DNA from: Lachnospiraceae bacterium
GTDB taxonomy: Bacteria > Bacillota > Clostridia > Lachnospirales > Lachnospiraceae
Assembly (NCBI GenBank): GCA_014804795.1
Contig: JAAUZC010000028.1
Span: 1-38,418, forward strand
DNA length: 38,418 nt
Direction of reading: 5' to 3'
The notes beneath the pieces were generated by a model that saw nothing but the letters and a program-made list of their open reading frames with translations, had not been told where the DNA came from and searched no databases. This document shows, piece by piece, positions 8,745-17,054 of this stretch. Every line of letters starts with the position of its first letter. Position 1 is the first letter of the stretch. Position numbers and translations under genes: made by a program.

Positions 8745-8774
8745 TTGTATTCAACATTTTTTTTATGTTATGAT
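8745..8774 (+). promoter_or_regulatory. Candidate promoter of the citrate synthase gene
   Basis: TTGTAT at 8745-8750 and TATGAT at 8769-8774 are 18 bp apart. A TTGACA at 8731-8736 is too far upstream for this -10. The leader to the start codon is about 200 nt. The stretch 8680-8979 holds no gene that I can support. Confidence 0.45.
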
Positions 8775-8979
8775 ATAAATACATTTCGACTTATTATTGA
8801 TTCTGATCTTATTTGGATTATATCTATTTTATAGTATTGTCGCAGCTAGTCTTAGCATAATTTGCCACTTACATTTTCAACGGATTTGATCAATTCCTGG
8901 CAACACATAATTTGATGCTGCTCATTTACACAGGTAAGATATATGCTTTAGTACACTACTCAAAGAAAGGAGTTTTTAT

Positions 8980-10353
8980 ATGGAACATCAGAATTTTTCA
9001 GAAATCACACCGGAACTGATCCGACTCGCAAAACTCAGTGAAGAATCCAACATTATTGATTCCTCCCTTTTTACAAGATATGACGTAAAACGGGGACTTC
9101 GTGACTTAAACGGTAAAGGTGTTCTTGCGGGACTGACAACCATTTCCGATGTAAGAGCCACCGAAATTATCAATGGAGAATCCGTTCCTGCCCACGGCCG
9201 CCTGTTTTACAGAGGCTATGATGTCGAAGACTTAGTACATGGATTTAGCAAAGAAAATCGTTTTGGTTTTGAAGAAGTGACTTATCTTCTTCTTTTCAAC
9301 AAGCTGCCCAACAAACAGGAACTTGCTGAATTTCAGGAACTGCTCTCCGCTTATAGGACCCTCCCTACAAGCTTTGTACGCGACATTATTATGAAAGCTC
9401 CCAGCAGAGATATGATGAATACACTGGCAAGAAGCGTACTCACCATGTACTCTTATGATGACAGGGCGGATGATACTTCTCTGCCGAATGTCTTAAGACA
9501 GTGCCTGCAGTTGATCAGTATTTTCCCGCTGTTATCCATTTATGGCTATCAGGCGTACAGTCACTATCATGACGGCAATAGTCTCTATATCCATCAGCCG
9601 CAGCCCCATCTTTCCACTGCGGAAAACATATTACATATTCTGCGCCCCGACAGCCATTATACGGAGCTTGAAGCAAGGATTCTTGATGTTGCGCTTGTAC
9701 TGCATATGGAGCACGGCGGTGGTAATAACTCCACCTTTACGACTCATGTCGTGACTTCCTCTCTCGCGGACACCTATTCTGTTATTGCGGCGGCTATCGG
9801 TTCCTTAAAAGGGCCTCGTCACGGCGGTGCCAATATTAAAGTTGTGCAGATGTTTGATGAAATGATGAAAGTCTTAAACGACTGGAACGATGAAGAGGAA
9901 GTCGCTGTTTATCTGAAAAAGTTACTACATAAAGAAGCTTTTGACCACGCAGGACTGATTTACGGTGTAGGACATGCGGTATATTCCAAATCCGACCCGA
10001 GAGCTGTAATCTTCAAAAACTTCGTAGAAAAACTTTCCGTGGAGAAAGGACTGGAAAAAGAATTTAATTTATATTCTTTAGTAGAGAAACTTGCCCCGCA
10101 GGTTATTGCAGAAGAACGCCAGATTTACAAGGGCGTCAGCGTCAATGTTGACTTCTACTCCGGCTTTGTATATAAGATGTTGGGACTGCCCCAGGAGCTG
10201 TTTACCCCGATCTTTGCGATCGCACGTATCGTCGGATGGAGCGCTCACCGGATGGAAGAACTTGCCAATAACGGAAAGATTATCCGTCCTGCTTATAAAC
10301 CGGTCGGATATGATAAAAAATATACGAATATCGCAGACAGAAAGAAAAAATAA
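8980..10353 (+). CDS. Citrate synthase
   Basis: This 457-residue enzyme condenses acetyl-CoA and oxaloacetate to citrate and CoA. It would feed an incomplete TCA branch toward glutamate. The conserved regions are present: HMEHGGGNNSTF (H245), KGPRHGGANIKV with the substrate histidine H281, GVGHAVYSKSDPRA with H332, the catalytic aspartate in VNVDFYSGF, and the closing ARIVGWSAHRMEE. It carries an N-terminal extension of about 40 residues and a basic tail. The start is set by AAAGGAG eight bases upstream. No aconitase or isocitrate dehydrogenase neighbours it here. A 2-methylcitrate synthase activity cannot be excluded from sequence alone. Confidence 0.95.
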   Translation: MEHQNFSEITPELIRLAKLSEESNIIDSSLFTRYDVKRGLRDLNGKGVLAGLTTISDVRATEIINGESVPAHGRLFYRGYDVEDLVHGFSKENRFGFEEVTYLLLFNKLPNKQELAEFQELLSAYRTLPTSFVRDIIMKAPSRDMMNTLARSVLTMYSYDDRADDTSLPNVLRQCLQLISIFPLLSIYGYQAYSHYHDGNSLYIHQPQPHLSTAENILHILRPDSHYTELEARILDVALVLHMEHGGGNNSTFTTHVVTSSLADTYSVIAAAIGSLKGPRHGGANIKVVQMFDEMMKVLNDWNDEEEVAVYLKKLLHKEAFDHAGLIYGVGHAVYSKSDPRAVIFKNFVEKLSVEKGLEKEFNLYSLVEKLAPQVIAEERQIYKGVSVNVDFYSGFVYKMLGLPQELFTPIFAIARIVGWSAHRMEELANNGKIIRPAYKPVGYDKKYTNIADRKKK

Positions 10354-10375
10354 CAAAAATGATATTCCCAAATTC

Positions 10376-10397
10376 AGGCGGGCTGCAAAGCCTGCCT
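10376..10397 (+). terminator. Terminator of the citrate synthase gene
   Basis: AGGCGGGCT and AGCCTGCCT pair around a GCAA loop with one mismatch. They are followed by TATTTCTTT. It is 23 bases after the stop codon. Confidence 0.7.
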
Positions 10398-10405
10398 TAT
10401 TTCTT

Positions 10406-11791
10406 TCAGCTTTTTGGCAGTTCTGCGCTCTCTGTGTTCAATTCTTTCAACTCTCTTGCCACCATCACTACAATGATCTGCGTCAGGATAAACGTCAGAA
10501 TATCCGCCACAGGCTGTGCAAGCTGCAGACCTAAAACATCGAACATTCCCGGCAGTATCAATATTGCAGGGACGAAAAACAAGCCCTGTTTCCCGATTGC
10601 CGTAAGCGTAGCGCGGAAACTGTATCCGATAGACTGTACCAACATATTACCGATAATGGAAAAGGCCTGTACAGGCAAAATAACACACTGCATTTTCAGT
10701 GCCTTTGCTCCGATCCTGATCACCTCTGCATCTTCTCTCCGGAACAGACGCATAATCGGCGTAGATACCGCAAACATGATCACTGCCATAACTAACAGGA
10801 ATACAAACGCCACTTTCCTGCAAAAATAATAGGCATCCAGTACACGGTCATATTTTTTTGCGCCAAAATTAAAGCCGCACACCGGCTGAAATCCCTGCCC
10901 GAATCCGATCAATGCCGAGTTGATAAACATCATGATCCTTGTCACAATAGACATAGCCGCCACCGCCGCGTCACCGAACCCTGATGCCGCCACATTCAAT
11001 AGTACCGAAGCGACACTGGCAAGTCCCTGACGCCCTAATGTCGGCATACCTGCAGATAATATTTCTTTATATACCCACCATTTCATCGTGAAAAATCTTG
11101 GATGCGGTTTCAGCACATTTCCGGAACGAATCACCAGAACCAGCAAAATTACAAAGCTGACAAACTGGCTGAATATCGTTGCAATCGCCGCACCGGATAT
11201 TCCCATCTTAAACCCGAAGATCAGAACCGGGTCCAGAATCACATTCAATACACCGCCGGCTGTGATTCCCAGCATGGAAAGCGTTGCGTTCCCCTGCGCC
11301 CGCAGATGATTATTGAATACAAAAGAAACTGTCATATAGGGAGCCGCAATCAGAATATATTTCCCGTAGTCTTTCGCATAAGGTGCAATCGTTTCCGTTG
11401 CCCCAAGCCTCCGAACCAGACTGTCAATGTTCGCAATACCGAATACCGCCAGCAAAAGCCCAAAGACGACTGCTGTATAAACCGCTGTTGAACAGGCTCT
11501 CTGCGCCTTTTCATCTTTCTTTTCTCCCAGCATACGGGACATAAAATTTCCGCTTCCCATCCCCAGCGTAAACCCGATAGCCTGAATCATTGCCATCAGG
11601 GAAAAATTAACGCCTACCGCTCCGGAGGCCGACGTGCTCAACTGACTTACAAAAAAAGTATCAGCCATATTATAGATAGAAGTGATCAGCATACTGATAA
11701 TTGTAGGTACCGCAAGACGCGGTATCAGTTTATTGACCGGCGTTTCTATCATCATCTTATACTTTTCTTCATAAGTCATTTCTCTCTGCAT
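10406..11791 (-). CDS. MATE family efflux transporter
   Basis: This is a 461-residue integral membrane protein of the multidrug and toxic-compound extrusion family. Such proteins export cationic drugs or metabolites in exchange for H+ or Na+. It has the expected pattern of about twelve hydrophobic helices in two halves. Signature stretches include PRLAVPTIISMLITSIYNMA near the N-terminus, and the second-half repeat with FINSALIGFGQGFQPVCGFN. The length is typical. The start has AGGGA upstream and may be partly hidden in a leader stem. Its promoter diverges from that of the GGDEF gene. Substrates cannot be predicted. Confidence 0.93.
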   Translation of the reverse strand: MQREMTYEEKYKMMIETPVNKLIPRLAVPTIISMLITSIYNMADTFFVSQLSTSASGAVGVNFSLMAMIQAIGFTLGMGSGNFMSRMLGEKKDEKAQRACSTAVYTAVVFGLLLAVFGIANIDSLVRRLGATETIAPYAKDYGKYILIAAPYMTVSFVFNNHLRAQGNATLSMLGITAGGVLNVILDPVLIFGFKMGISGAAIATIFSQFVSFVILLVLVIRSGNVLKPHPRFFTMKWWVYKEILSAGMPTLGRQGLASVASVLLNVAASGFGDAAVAAMSIVTRIMMFINSALIGFGQGFQPVCGFNFGAKKYDRVLDAYYFCRKVAFVFLLVMAVIMFAVSTPIMRLFRREDAEVIRIGAKALKMQCVILPVQAFSIIGNMLVQSIGYSFRATLTAIGKQGLFFVPAILILPGMFDVLGLQLAQPVADILTFILTQIIVVMVARELKELNTESAELPKS

Positions 11792-11864
11792 CGCTTTTTC
11801 CCTATCCCGACTCTATATTTGTTTTTAAATAGGGATGTCTCGCAAAACGTGGCATCCGTTGTTC

Positions 11865-11892
11865 ATTATAGTACAAAACATCCATTTTGCAA
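11865..11892 (-). promoter_or_regulatory. Promoter of the first MATE gene
   Basis: TTGCAA at 11892-11887 and TATAAT at 11870-11865 are separated by 16 bp. The leader of about 70 nt contains TCCCTAT/ATAGGGA arms (11829-11835 and 11799-11805), the second of which includes the ribosome-binding site. Confidence 0.6.
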
Positions 11893-11946
11893 AGCACAAT
11901 AAATTTTTATGATTTTTTCACAATTGCATATCACAACAGATTTTTC

Positions 11947-11975
11947 TTGCATATTTCCTCTCAATAAACTACAAT
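11947..11975 (+). promoter_or_regulatory. Promoter of the GGDEF gene
   Basis: TTGCAT at 11947-11952 and TACAAT at 11970-11975 are separated by 17 bp, about 48 bases before the start codon region. Confidence 0.55.
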
Positions 11976-12030
11976 TGTTATAGAAATACCGAGTGAATTT
12001 TATTGTGAAAACTATCTGAGTGGGGGTTTC

Positions 12031-13431
12031 ATGGATACATATAATACAGAATCTAATGAGAAACAGACAAAAAATATCAAAGGCATCCGAATACAGTCAA
12101 TAAGTTATTTTATGATAGTCATATCCTGCGTTTTTTACATCTTTATTCTGTGTATCATCATTCAGATGTCCAACCGTTATGATACCCTGATCCAGAATAT
12201 AAATGCCTACACCGCATGCAATCAGGATGCGAGTACTCTGAAACAGGCCTCGGACTATCTCACGGAACAGGTCCGCCTTTATGTCATAACTACAGATTCC
12301 AAATATATGGATGCCTATATTGATGAACTTTATGTTTCCATGCGCAGAGAACATGCTCTGGAGGATTTACAGAATAGTAATAACAGTATCGAATCTCTGT
12401 CTTACCTGCAGCAGGCGCTTGATAAATCCAATGAACTCGCGGCAACAGAGCTCTATGCCATACGCCTTGTTGGAGAAGCCAAAGGCTATTCTTCCGATGC
12501 ATTTCCTGATTGTGTAAAGAATATAACATTATCAGATGCGGATATTGCTCTCTCTCCTGATGCCAAACTGCAAAAGGCTCAAACTCTGGTATTTGATTCA
12601 GAATATCTGCATATGAAAGAGCTGATCAATTCAGATATTTCTTCCTGCTTGGATTCCATTATATCCGACACTTTAAATGCTCAGGAATTAAGTGTTGACG
12701 CTATGCACCAGTCCCTTTCCAAGCAGCGCATTTATATCAGTATTTTATTTTTTCTCAATATTATCACTTTTATTATGATAATTATATTAATTGTCAAGCC
12801 TCTGAAAATATATGTAAATTGTATGAAAGAGGAAAAAATGCTATCTATTATGGGGGCATATGAATTTAAATATCTTGCCCTTACTTACAATGATATCTAT
12901 AATCTTAAAAAGGTCAATGAATCTGTACTGCAGCAGAAAGCAGAGCAGGATCCCTTAACCGGTCTCGCCAATCGTGCGGCCTTTGAAAAATTGCAGCATG
13001 TTTTAAAAAGCGATGTTTCCTTAGTCCTGTTTTTAATGGATGTAGACAACTTCAAATCTGTCAATGATACTTACGGACATAAAGTTGGTGATCAGGTACT
13101 GCAAAAAGTCGCTGAAGCACTACAAAAAAGTTTTCGTTCTGAGGACTTCGTCATGAGAATAGGCGGAGATGAATTTTCTGCTGTTGTCACACACATTACG
13201 CCGGAGCAAAGTTCTGCTCTCGAACAAAAAATAACTTCTATTAATGAATTTCTTTCCAACTCCGATGACGGCTTACCTGTTGTGACACTCAGTATCGGTG
13301 CCGCCTTTTCTGACCAGGGCTTTACAGACGACCTTTATGTTCTGGCTGACAAAGCACTTTATTATGTAAAAGAGCATGGGCGTAACGGATATGCAGTCTA
13401 TCAGGATATTTGTGACAGTTTATCAAAATGA
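12031..13431 (+). CDS. Membrane diguanylate cyclase (GGDEF) with extracellular helical sensor
   Basis: This 466-residue protein would make cyclic di-GMP from two GTP. TM1 is at about 26-46 and TM2 at about 236-256. The roughly 190 residues between them are predicted helical and extracellular, without a domain I can name. The GGDEF domain starts at DPLTGLANR (about 307). The catalytic motif GGDEF is intact at 378-382, and an inhibitory I-site RSED at 369-372 sits exactly five residues before it. Product inhibition is therefore likely. No EAL or HD-GYP partner is nearby. The start is preceded by GTGGGGG. The neighbours face away (MATE) or converge (LysM protein), so it is probably transcribed alone. 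Confidence 0.92.
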   Translation: MDTYNTESNEKQTKNIKGIRIQSISYFMIVISCVFYIFILCIIIQMSNRYDTLIQNINAYTACNQDASTLKQASDYLTEQVRLYVITTDSKYMDAYIDELYVSMRREHALEDLQNSNNSIESLSYLQQALDKSNELAATELYAIRLVGEAKGYSSDAFPDCVKNITLSDADIALSPDAKLQKAQTLVFDSEYLHMKELINSDISSCLDSIISDTLNAQELSVDAMHQSLSKQRIYISILFFLNIITFIMIIILIVKPLKIYVNCMKEEKMLSIMGAYEFKYLALTYNDIYNLKKVNESVLQQKAEQDPLTGLANRAAFEKLQHVLKSDVSLVLFLMDVDNFKSVNDTYGHKVGDQVLQKVAEALQKSFRSEDFVMRIGGDEFSAVVTHITPEQSSALEQKITSINEFLSNSDDGLPVVTLSIGAAFSDQGFTDDLYVLADKALYYVKEHGRNGYAVYQDICDSLSK

Positions 13432-13447
13432 TTTTGGTAAACTGCCG

Positions 13448-13858
13448 CTATAACAATTCATTGGAATAATAAGGAATGATCAGGCAGTAGCCGGCACAGA
13501 TATCGTCTGCATTTTTCAAATGATTCATATATACTACTTCCCGTATATATGAATCAAGCGTTTCATAATGTGCTTCATCTGCATAGATTCTGGCGATGGA
13601 AGTCAATGTCTCTCCCTGTTCCACACAAATATTTTTATAATATTTAAAGGAGAACTCCTCTTCTTTTGCATCTCCGGCTTTGGAGATCATACCGTTTATG
13701 TAAAAAAGAACAATGCAAATGAATACCAATGCGAAAATCAACAGAAAAATATGCTTTCTTATTTCTGCATTTCTTCTTCTCTTATTATCACGGATTCTCA
13801 TATCCCATTTGCTGACCGGCAATGTACTGTAGTTATTATTTGCTGTCATACTCTTCAT
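13448..13858 (-). CDS. LysM-domain membrane protein, YneA-like (probable SOS cell-division inhibitor)
   Basis: This 136-residue protein has a basic N-terminal tail, one membrane helix at about 37-57 (IFLLIFALVFICIVLFYING), and an extracellular C-terminal domain. That domain reads YKNICVEQGETLTSIARIYA and later AGYCLIIPYY, which is a LysM fold with an insertion. The size, topology and divergent position next to lexA match YneA of Bacillus subtilis, which delays division during the SOS response. The upstream promoter has a LexA box in its spacer, so LexA control is well supported by sequence. The start has GAGAGGG upstream. Similarity to YneA is in architecture and context, so functional equivalence is inferred. 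Confidence 0.8.
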   Translation of the reverse strand: MKSMTANNNYSTLPVSKWDMRIRDNKRRRNAEIRKHIFLLIFALVFICIVLFYINGMISKAGDAKEEEFSFKYYKNICVEQGETLTSIARIYADEAHYETLDSYIREVVYMNHLKNADDICAGYCLIIPYYSNELL

Positions 13859-14070
13859 AAATATGTCCCTCTCTTCTGTAATAATTTTTTCGGATACTCA
13901 CATGCCCTGTGCTGTGTTTTCGCTCAGGAACCTGTGATGAGCTTAGTATATCCCATATAGTGTCCCTTAAAATGGACAGCTTTCCTGAATTCCAATTTAT
14001 TTGCTGTAAAAAAATTTGATGCCGGAAATGGTTTGATCTTACTGTTATCTTTCCATTCTGATATTTTACA

Positions 14071-14172
14071 GAACATATATTCTGAACAAATGTTCTTATT
14101 TTATTTATAATAGCATTCCGAACAAATGTTTGTCAATATATTTTCAAACATTTGTTCGGAATATATGTTTGC
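14071..14172. promoter_or_regulatory. Array of about five LexA (SOS) boxes
   Basis: The sites match the Gram-positive GAAC-N4-GTTC pattern. They are GAACATATATTC (14071-14082), GAACAAATGTTC (14084-14095, both half-sites perfect), CGAACAAATGTTTG (14119-14132), its exact inverted copy (14145-14158), and GAATATATGTTT (14159-14170, overlapping the previous site). Sites three and four form an 18-bp perfect inverted repeat. They cover both divergent promoters. Confidence 0.88.
14107..14136 (-). promoter_or_regulatory. SOS promoter of the LysM gene
   Basis: TTGACA at 14136-14131 and TATTAT at 14112-14107 are separated by 18 bp. A LexA box fills the spacer. The leader is about 240 nt and carries two more boxes and a ten-codon open frame. 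Confidence 0.75.
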
Positions 14173-14197
14173 TTTTTGGGATAAGGTATGGTATAAT
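14169..14197 (+). promoter_or_regulatory. Promoter of lexA
   Basis: TTGCTT at 14169-14174 and TATAAT at 14192-14197 are separated by 17 bp. The -35 overlaps the last LexA box, which fits autorepression. Confidence 0.75.
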
Positions 14198-14303
14198 ATC
14201 GACAGATATTATACCAGCGCCGAGCGAAGCCCGTGAGCGAGATGTCGCAAAGCGGAATCGGGCGGCACTGCTGACATAAAATACACACAGAAACGAGGAC
14301 AAT

Positions 14304-14918
14304 ATGGCAAAAGGAAAAATCACCGCAAAACAGCAGGAAATTCTGGAATATATGAAAGAAGAAATTTTAAAGAAAGGTTATCCGCCCACTGTGCGGGAAA
14401 TTTGTCAGGCTGTGAATTTAAAATCAACCTCTTCTGTCCATGCTCATCTGGAGTCTCTCGAAAAGCTCGGTTATATCGAACGTGACCCGACAAAGCCCCG
14501 CGCTATTGAGATCTGCGATGACAGTTTCCAGATGGTTCGAAAAGAGATGGTCAGCCTCCCGGTAGTCGGCACTGTTGCTGCCGGTCAGCCTCTCCTCGCC
14601 CAGCAGAATATCGACAGCTATTTCCCGGTTCCCGCCGAGTTTGTACCGGGCGGTGAATCCTTTGTGTTAAGGGTGAAGGGAGATTCCATGATAAATGCCG
14701 GAATCTTTGACGGAGATCAGATTTTTGTGAAATGTTGTAATACCGCTTCAAACGGTGATATTGTAGTCGCTCTGGTGGATGACTCTGCCACCGTCAAGAC
14801 TTTTTATAAAGAGAAAGATCATATCAGACTGCAGCCGGAAAATGATTCCATGGAACCTATTCTTGTCACAGACTGTACGATTCTGGGGAAAGTGTTCGGT
14901 GTATTCCGAATCCTTTGA
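14304..14918 (+). CDS. lexA: LexA repressor
   Basis: This is the SOS-response repressor, 204 residues, of normal length. The N-terminal winged helix-turn-helix covers about 1-65, with [20 protein letters not shown] as the recognition region. The self-cleavage site is A93-G94 in VAAGQP. The catalytic pair is S128 in VKGDSMI and K165 in ATVKTFYK. RecA filaments trigger cleavage and derepress the regulon. The start has CGAGGA upstream. The leader (about 14216-14275) includes a GC-rich stretch of GAGCGA-like units. The LexA boxes upstream show control of itself and of the divergent LysM gene. Confidence 0.97.
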   Translation: MAKGKITAKQQEILEYMKEEILKKGYPPTVREICQAVNLKSTSSVHAHLESLEKLGYIERDPTKPRAIEICDDSFQMVRKEMVSLPVVGTVAAGQPLLAQQNIDSYFPVPAEFVPGGESFVLRVKGDSMINAGIFDGDQIFVKCCNTASNGDIVVALVDDSATVKTFYKEKDHIRLQPENDSMEPILVTDCTILGKVFGVFRIL

Positions 14919-14991
14919 CAAGCTATTTTTATAGCTGTCGCAAAACTTATCTTTTGTTATCTCGGTTTCACGTAAGTATTACATGAAAAAC

Positions 14992-15023
14992 GGGATAGAA
15001 ATCTGTTTAAAGACTTCTATCCC
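14992..15023. terminator. Bidirectional terminator between lexA and rsfS
   Basis: GGGATAGAA and TTCTATCCC pair around a 14-base loop. CTTTTC follows on the plus strand and GTTTTTC on the minus strand. It can end both lexA and the ribosome-biogenesis operon. Confidence 0.75.
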
Positions 15024-15069
15024 CTTTTCATGCCATAGGAAAGTGCTCCGGATTTTCGAGCTCGCTTTT

Positions 15070-15417
15070 TTACAGTTCGTTCGCTTCTATTTCTTTTCCG
15101 TCCCGCCAGATTCTTTCCAGATCATAAAACAGCCTGTTTTCCGTATCAAAGATATGCACGATGATATCGCCGTAATCCATCAGAATCCAGTTGGCACTTT
15201 TATAACCTTCCGTCTGCTTCATTGTAACACCGGCTCTTCCAAGCATCTCATCCACATTGTCGCACATCGCCTGGATCTGGCTGTGATTTTTTCCGCTTGC
15301 AATAATAAAATAATCGGCAATTGTAGAAATATCACTGATATCGATCACTTTTACGTCCTCGGCCTTTTTATCTTCCAAAGCCTGAATTGCCAGTTTTGCC
15401 ATCTCTTTCGCTTCCAT
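15070..15417 (-). CDS. rsfS: Ribosomal silencing factor RsfS
   Basis: This 115-residue protein of the RsfS/YbeB/Iojap family binds ribosomal protein L14 (uL14) and blocks subunit joining when nutrients are low. The family core is clear: VIDISDISTIADYFIIASG, then SQIQAMCDNV and WILMDYGDIIVHIFD. The start at 15417 follows AAAGGAG at seven bases. An upstream in-frame ATG at 15447 lacks this. It is the last gene of the rplU-to-rsfS operon and directly follows yqeK. Confidence 0.95.
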   Translation of the reverse strand: MEAKEMAKLAIQALEDKKAEDVKVIDISDISTIADYFIIASGKNHSQIQAMCDNVDEMLGRAGVTMKQTEGYKSANWILMDYGDIIVHIFDTENRLFYDLERIWRDGKEIEANEL

Positions 15418-15465
15418 AAGTCTTCTCCTTTCTACAGCAGAGTACAAGCTGCTGTCCGTATGTAG

Positions 15466-16071
15466 TCAGTCCGTATGCTGCTCATTTTGCATCTTCCTGT
15501 AATAATCATAAGTTTTCTGTGTCATCGGGTCAATATCATTTTGTGCCCCATCCAAATAAGAGAGTGTATCTTTTAAAATCTCTATCAGCGCTTTATCAAG
15601 ATCCTGAAAGGCTAACTTTCTCAGTTCCGGCAATCTCGCAGAATGCGTCCTTCCCGGCTCAATATAATCTGCAATAAATACAATCTTCTCAAGGGTACTC
15701 ATCCCGGGCCGTCCGGTAGTATGATACCTGACGGCATTTAAAATGTCCTCATCTCTGATACCGTATTTGTGCTCTGCCAGATAAGCACCTGCTTTTGCAT
15801 GGAGCAAAAACGGATTTTTTGCCTCTGTCATATTGATCTCAATAGACTGCTTTTTACAGAGAGAGACCTTTTTGTCATTACTCAGACATTTTGCACAGTC
15901 ATGCAAAAGTCCTGCTGTTTCCGCCCGTTCTGTATCAATATCATAACACATCGCCAGACAGGCTGCTGTATAAGTGACACCAAGCGTATGCTCAAAACGT
16001 TTTTTGTCCTGTGTTTTCTTGACCCTTGCCTGTAATTCTGCAATATCCGTTCTCGCCATACCAATAACCAT
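15466..16071 (-). CDS. yqeK: YqeK, HD-domain bis(5'-nucleosyl)-tetraphosphatase
   Basis: This is a 201-residue HD-domain phosphohydrolase. Characterised YqeK proteins split diadenosine tetraphosphate symmetrically into two ADP. Metal-binding residues are visible in RFEHTLGV (H28) and GLLHDCAK (H57-D58). More conserved histidines follow in LLHAKAGAYLAEHKYGI and NAVRYHTTG. The position between nadD and rsfS is standard for Firmicutes. The start is uncertain. The ATG at 16071 sits almost on its GGAAAGG site, and the ATG at 16059 (MARTDI) may be the real one. Confidence 0.93.
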   Translation of the reverse strand: MVIGMARTDIAELQARVKKTQDKKRFEHTLGVTYTAACLAMCYDIDTERAETAGLLHDCAKCLSNDKKVSLCKKQSIEINMTEAKNPFLLHAKAGAYLAEHKYGIRDEDILNAVRYHTTGRPGMSTLEKIVFIADYIEPGRTHSARLPELRKLAFQDLDKALIEILKDTLSYLDGAQNDIDPMTQKTYDYYRKMQNEQHTD

Positions 16072-16107
16072 GCCCTTTCCAAAGCCTGTAACCTTTTATG
16101 TGTGACT

Positions 16108-16722
16108 TCACTCTTCTTTCTTTTCATAAAGATGATTTTTGATGATATACTCCCTTACCTTTTCCGGCAGCATATAGCGGATAGAGCGGCCTTTCGCGAT
16201 CTTTTCCCTGATCATGGAGGAGGAAATATCTACATGCCGGACGTTGAGAAGTGTGATATCCGCATCATATTTTTCTTTTAATTCCGCAATTTTCTCTTCC
16301 ATATCAGCGCGCTTTTTACTGCCCCGCACTGCCGCCAGGATTTTTGCATTTTGAAAGATTACTTCCGGATTTTTCCATTCTTCCATCGTAAAAAGATTAT
16401 CAGCCCCTACGATCAGATAGTATTCCTGATTGGGATAACGCTCTTTCAACTCCATCAGTGTATCACAGGTATAGGAATTTCCACCCCTGTCTATCTCGGC
16501 CGTGGAAAGTGCAAAATGAGGATTGTCCTCAATCGCGAGTCCTGTCATATTGATCCGGTCTTTTGCCGGAACAATTTCTGAAGAATCCTTCAAATAGGAA
16601 TATCCCGAGGGAACAAACAAAATATCATCAAGCCCGGCGTCCTCCCTTGCCGCCTCGGCAATGATCAGATGCGCCGTATGAACGGGATTAAAAGTACCTC
16701 CAAGAATACCTATTTTTTTCAT
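16108..16722 (-). CDS. nadD: Nicotinate-nucleotide adenylyltransferase
   Basis: NadD converts nicotinate mononucleotide and ATP to nicotinate adenine dinucleotide in NAD synthesis. The 204 residues include the nucleotidyltransferase signature ILGGTFNPVHTAHL at the N-terminus. They also include YYLIVGADNLFTMEEW in the middle and the ISSSMIREKI motif near the C-terminus. Length and motifs are normal. The start has GAGGGGA upstream. It lies 26 bases from yhbY and 36 from yqeK in the same operon. Confidence 0.97.
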   Translation of the reverse strand: MKKIGILGGTFNPVHTAHLIIAEAAREDAGLDDILFVPSGYSYLKDSSEIVPAKDRINMTGLAIEDNPHFALSTAEIDRGGNSYTCDTLMELKERYPNQEYYLIVGADNLFTMEEWKNPEVIFQNAKILAAVRGSKKRADMEEKIAELKEKYDADITLLNVRHVDISSSMIREKIAKGRSIRYMLPEKVREYIIKNHLYEKKEE

Positions 16723-16748
16723 AATACAATTCCCCTCACTCTAATTTT

Positions 16749-17039
16749 CTATTTCGGTAATTCAATCTTTTTATGATCCTTATTTTCCTTATATAATACA
16801 ATTTTTTTGCCGATGACCTGCACAACCTGAGAATGTGTACGCTCTGCCAGCATATCCGCAATCTCCCGCGGATCATCCATGCAGTTTTTCAGTACACTGA
16901 TCTTGAGCAGTTCCTTTTTATGAAAACCCTCTGCAATACTTTCCGTAAATTCCGGTGTCAGAGAAGCCTTCCCCACCTGAAATGTGGGCTCTAAATCCAT
17001 AGCAAGCCCTTTTAAATAGGCTCTTTGTTTACTCGTCAT
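16749..17039 (-). CDS. yhbY: YhbY-family RNA-binding protein (CRM domain)
   Basis: This 96-residue single CRM-domain protein associates with the pre-50S ribosomal subunit in characterised relatives. The N-terminal TSKQRAYLKGLAMDLEPTFQ and the GxxG-like QVGKASLTPEF loop are recognisable. A helix with KISVLKNCMDDPREIADML and the closing strand VVQVIGKKIVLYK follow. The start is preceded by AAAGGGAG. It lies directly downstream of obgE with a 15-base gap. Confidence 0.93.
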   Translation of the reverse strand: MTSKQRAYLKGLAMDLEPTFQVGKASLTPEFTESIAEGFHKKELLKISVLKNCMDDPREIADMLAERTHSQVVQVIGKKIVLYKENKDHKKIELPK

Positions 17040-17054
17040 AATTTCTCCCTTTCA

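Noticed and set aside
12031-13431. Degenerate or inactive GGDEF protein
   Set aside because: The GGDEF motif and the RxxD inhibitory site are both intact at correct spacing, so activity is likely.
14983-15465. 160-codon open frame opposite rsfS
   Set aside because: It starts inside a terminator hairpin and runs antisense through rsfS; no protein features.
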